Notes under the pieces: generated by a model | Database searches by the model: none | Seen by the model: only the letters and a program-made list of their open reading frames with translations | What the model was told of the DNA's origin: nothing | Part shown: positions 62,929-64,000 of the stretch, one piece after another | Layout of the letters: each line of letters opens with the position of its first letter | Numbering within the stretch: the stretch's first letter is position 1 | NCBI GenBank assembly: GCA_938049335.1 | Contig: CALIYX010000023.1 | Span: 1 to 64,000 of the forward strand | From: an uncultured Clostridia bacterium | GTDB taxonomy: Bacteria; Bacillota; Clostridia; Peptostreptococcales; Anaerovoracaceae | Length of the DNA: 64,000 nucleotides | Reading direction: 5' to 3' | Made by a program: the position numbers and the translations under genes

Positions 62929-64000
62929 ATGCGTTGTTGTATTATATCAGTTGGTACGGAGCTTTTATTTGGACATACGATAAACACAAATGCGGCATAT
63001 CTATCAAAGGAACTAAATCTTCTTGGCTTTGATGTTATGTATCATTTTGTTGTAGGTGATAACGATGGAAGGCTCAGCGAAACACTAAAATACGCGCTCG
63101 AAAAATGTGATCTTATAATCACAACTGGAGGTCTTGGGCCGACAGAGGATGATATCACAAAGGAGACAATTGCAGATGTCTTTGATGAAGAGCTTGTAAT
63201 GCATGCGGAAAGCTTTGCGGCTCTCGAAAGATATGCAAAAAAACGTGGTCGCAAGCTCACCGAAAATAACTACAAACAGGCAATGATGCCTCAGCATGCA
63301 GTTGTCTTGGATAATGAGGCAGGAACAGCTCCAGCCTTTGCACTAGAAAAAGACGGTAAAATCATCATAAGTCTGCCAGGACCACCTAGAGAAGTTCATT
63401 ATGTGTGGGAACATGAGGCAAAGCCATTCCTTCTATCAAAGCAGGACGAAAGTATAGTATATAGGATGATTAGGACATTTGGAATTGGTGAATCACTTCT
63501 CGAAACAGAACTTCTTCCTTTGATAGATGTCCAAACTGACCCAACTATTGCTACCTATGCAAAGGAAGGCGAGTGCATGATAAGAGTAGCATCAAAGCGT
63601 AAGGTTTATGATGAAGCTAAAGCTGCAGTTGATAAGGTTTGCAAGGAAATAGAAAATATAATAGGCGACTACATATATAGCTTTGATGGCGAAGAATTTT
63701 GCGATACTATAGGTAATGCTCTAATAGATAGGAATATAAGCATTTCTGCATGCGAGTCATGCACGGGTGGGGCATTTTCGCAGATGCTTGTTAGCGTTGC
63801 GGGAATATCAAAGGTCTTTGAAAGGGGCCTTGTTACATACTCTGAACGAGCAAAGCAGGAAGAGCTAGGTGTAAATAAAGAAACTTTAGAAAAGTATACG
63901 GCAGAAAGCAAAGAAGTGGCTCTTGAGATGGCAAAGGGCCTAAGGGCAAAGACTGGTAGCAAGCTCTGTATTTCATCAACTGGTGTAGCAGGACCTGATG
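62929..64000 (+). CDS. cinA: CinA-like competence/damage-inducible protein, partial
   Basis: The first 357 codons are open to the window edge; the 3' end is missing. The N-terminal molybdopterin-binding-like domain has SVGTELLFGHTINTNAAYLS, ITTGGLGPTEDDITKE and the ISLPGPPREV loop. The C-terminal nicotinamide-nucleotide amidohydrolase domain begins near residue 265 with ACESCTGGAFSQML and STGVAGPD. ATG follows TTAGGAG at 6 nt. Normally it sits directly between pgsA and recA. Confidence 0.93.
   Translation, partial: MRCCIISVGTELLFGHTINTNAAYLSKELNLLGFDVMYHFVVGDNDGRLSETLKYALEKCDLIITTGGLGPTEDDITKETIADVFDEELVMHAESFAALERYAKKRGRKLTENNYKQAMMPQHAVVLDNEAGTAPAFALEKDGKIIISLPGPPREVHYVWEHEAKPFLLSKQDESIVYRMIRTFGIGESLLETELLPLIDVQTDPTIATYAKEGECMIRVASKRKVYDEAKAAVDKVCKEIENIIGDYIYSFDGEEFCDTIGNALIDRNISISACESCTGGAFSQMLVSVAGISKVFERGLVTYSERAKQEELGVNKETLEKYTAESKEVALEMAKGLRAKTGSKLCISSTGVAGPD

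Overview
The window looks like chromosomal DNA of a low-GC, anaerobic, Gram-positive bacterium of the class Clostridia. Pointers are a Clostridium-type crotonase, a two-domain 2-hydroxyacyl-CoA dehydratase activase, the order dnaG-rpoD-trmK-nif3, a type-A-like RNase P RNA, a 6S-like RNA between yebC and pgsA, AT-rich spacers and strong AGGAGG-type ribosome sites. A family-level guess (Anaerovoracaceae/Mogibacterium-like) is only inference.

Layout. (1) 1-17.9 kb is core genome: crt and thiN; two tandem DUF975 membrane paralogues; a minus-strand pepF-nadK-rluA run; murI, an unknown acidic protein, a YkvI-like membrane protein, an MBL hydrolase, an M16 peptidase, dut, dgt, dnaG, rpoD, trmK and a Nif3-like gene. 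(2) 17.9-47.4 kb is a roughly 29-kb non-ribosomal peptide island. It has an importer operon (a fused EcfA-EcfA-EcfT protein, an MptD-type S component and a YbtP/YbtQ-like ABC pair). A biosynthetic operon follows: two saccharopine-dehydrogenase-like proteins, a thiazolinyl imide reductase, three NRPSs carrying three Cys-type adenylation domains and three cyclisation domains, two thioesterases, a C-C-carrier protein and a Sfp-type phosphopantetheinyl transferase. (3) 47.5-55.8 kb is core genome again: ridA, rnpB, a MATE exporter, the giant activase, yebC, a 6S-like RNA and pgsA. (4) 55.8-62.9 kb holds a cobalamin riboswitch, a five-gene Dpp/Nik-type ABC importer and a second MATE exporter, between pgsA and cinA, which are usually neighbours in Firmicutes. 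(5) cinA runs off the right edge.

The NRPS island is the most interesting part. It resembles yersiniabactin/equibactin-type metallophore loci: cyclisation domains, a thiazolinyl imide reductase, an A domain interrupted by a methyltransferase-like insert, and YbtPQ-like transporters. It has no salicylate synthase, no aryl-acid ligase and no PKS. The loading domain is instead of the fatty-acyl-AMP ligase (FAAL) type. Two near-palindromic, DtxR-like sites sharing the core TTAGnTATAACTAA lie upstream of the importer operon and upstream of the first NRPS gene, which suggests metal-responsive control. My working model is an acyl-capped, cysteine-derived thiazoline/thiazolidine metallophore. It would be built in the order acyl-ACP, Cy-A-PCPx3-Cy, then A-E-PCP in trans, then Cy-A-PCP, and re-imported by the ECF and/or YbtPQ-like proteins. 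The product, the starter acid and the metal are not shown by the sequence.
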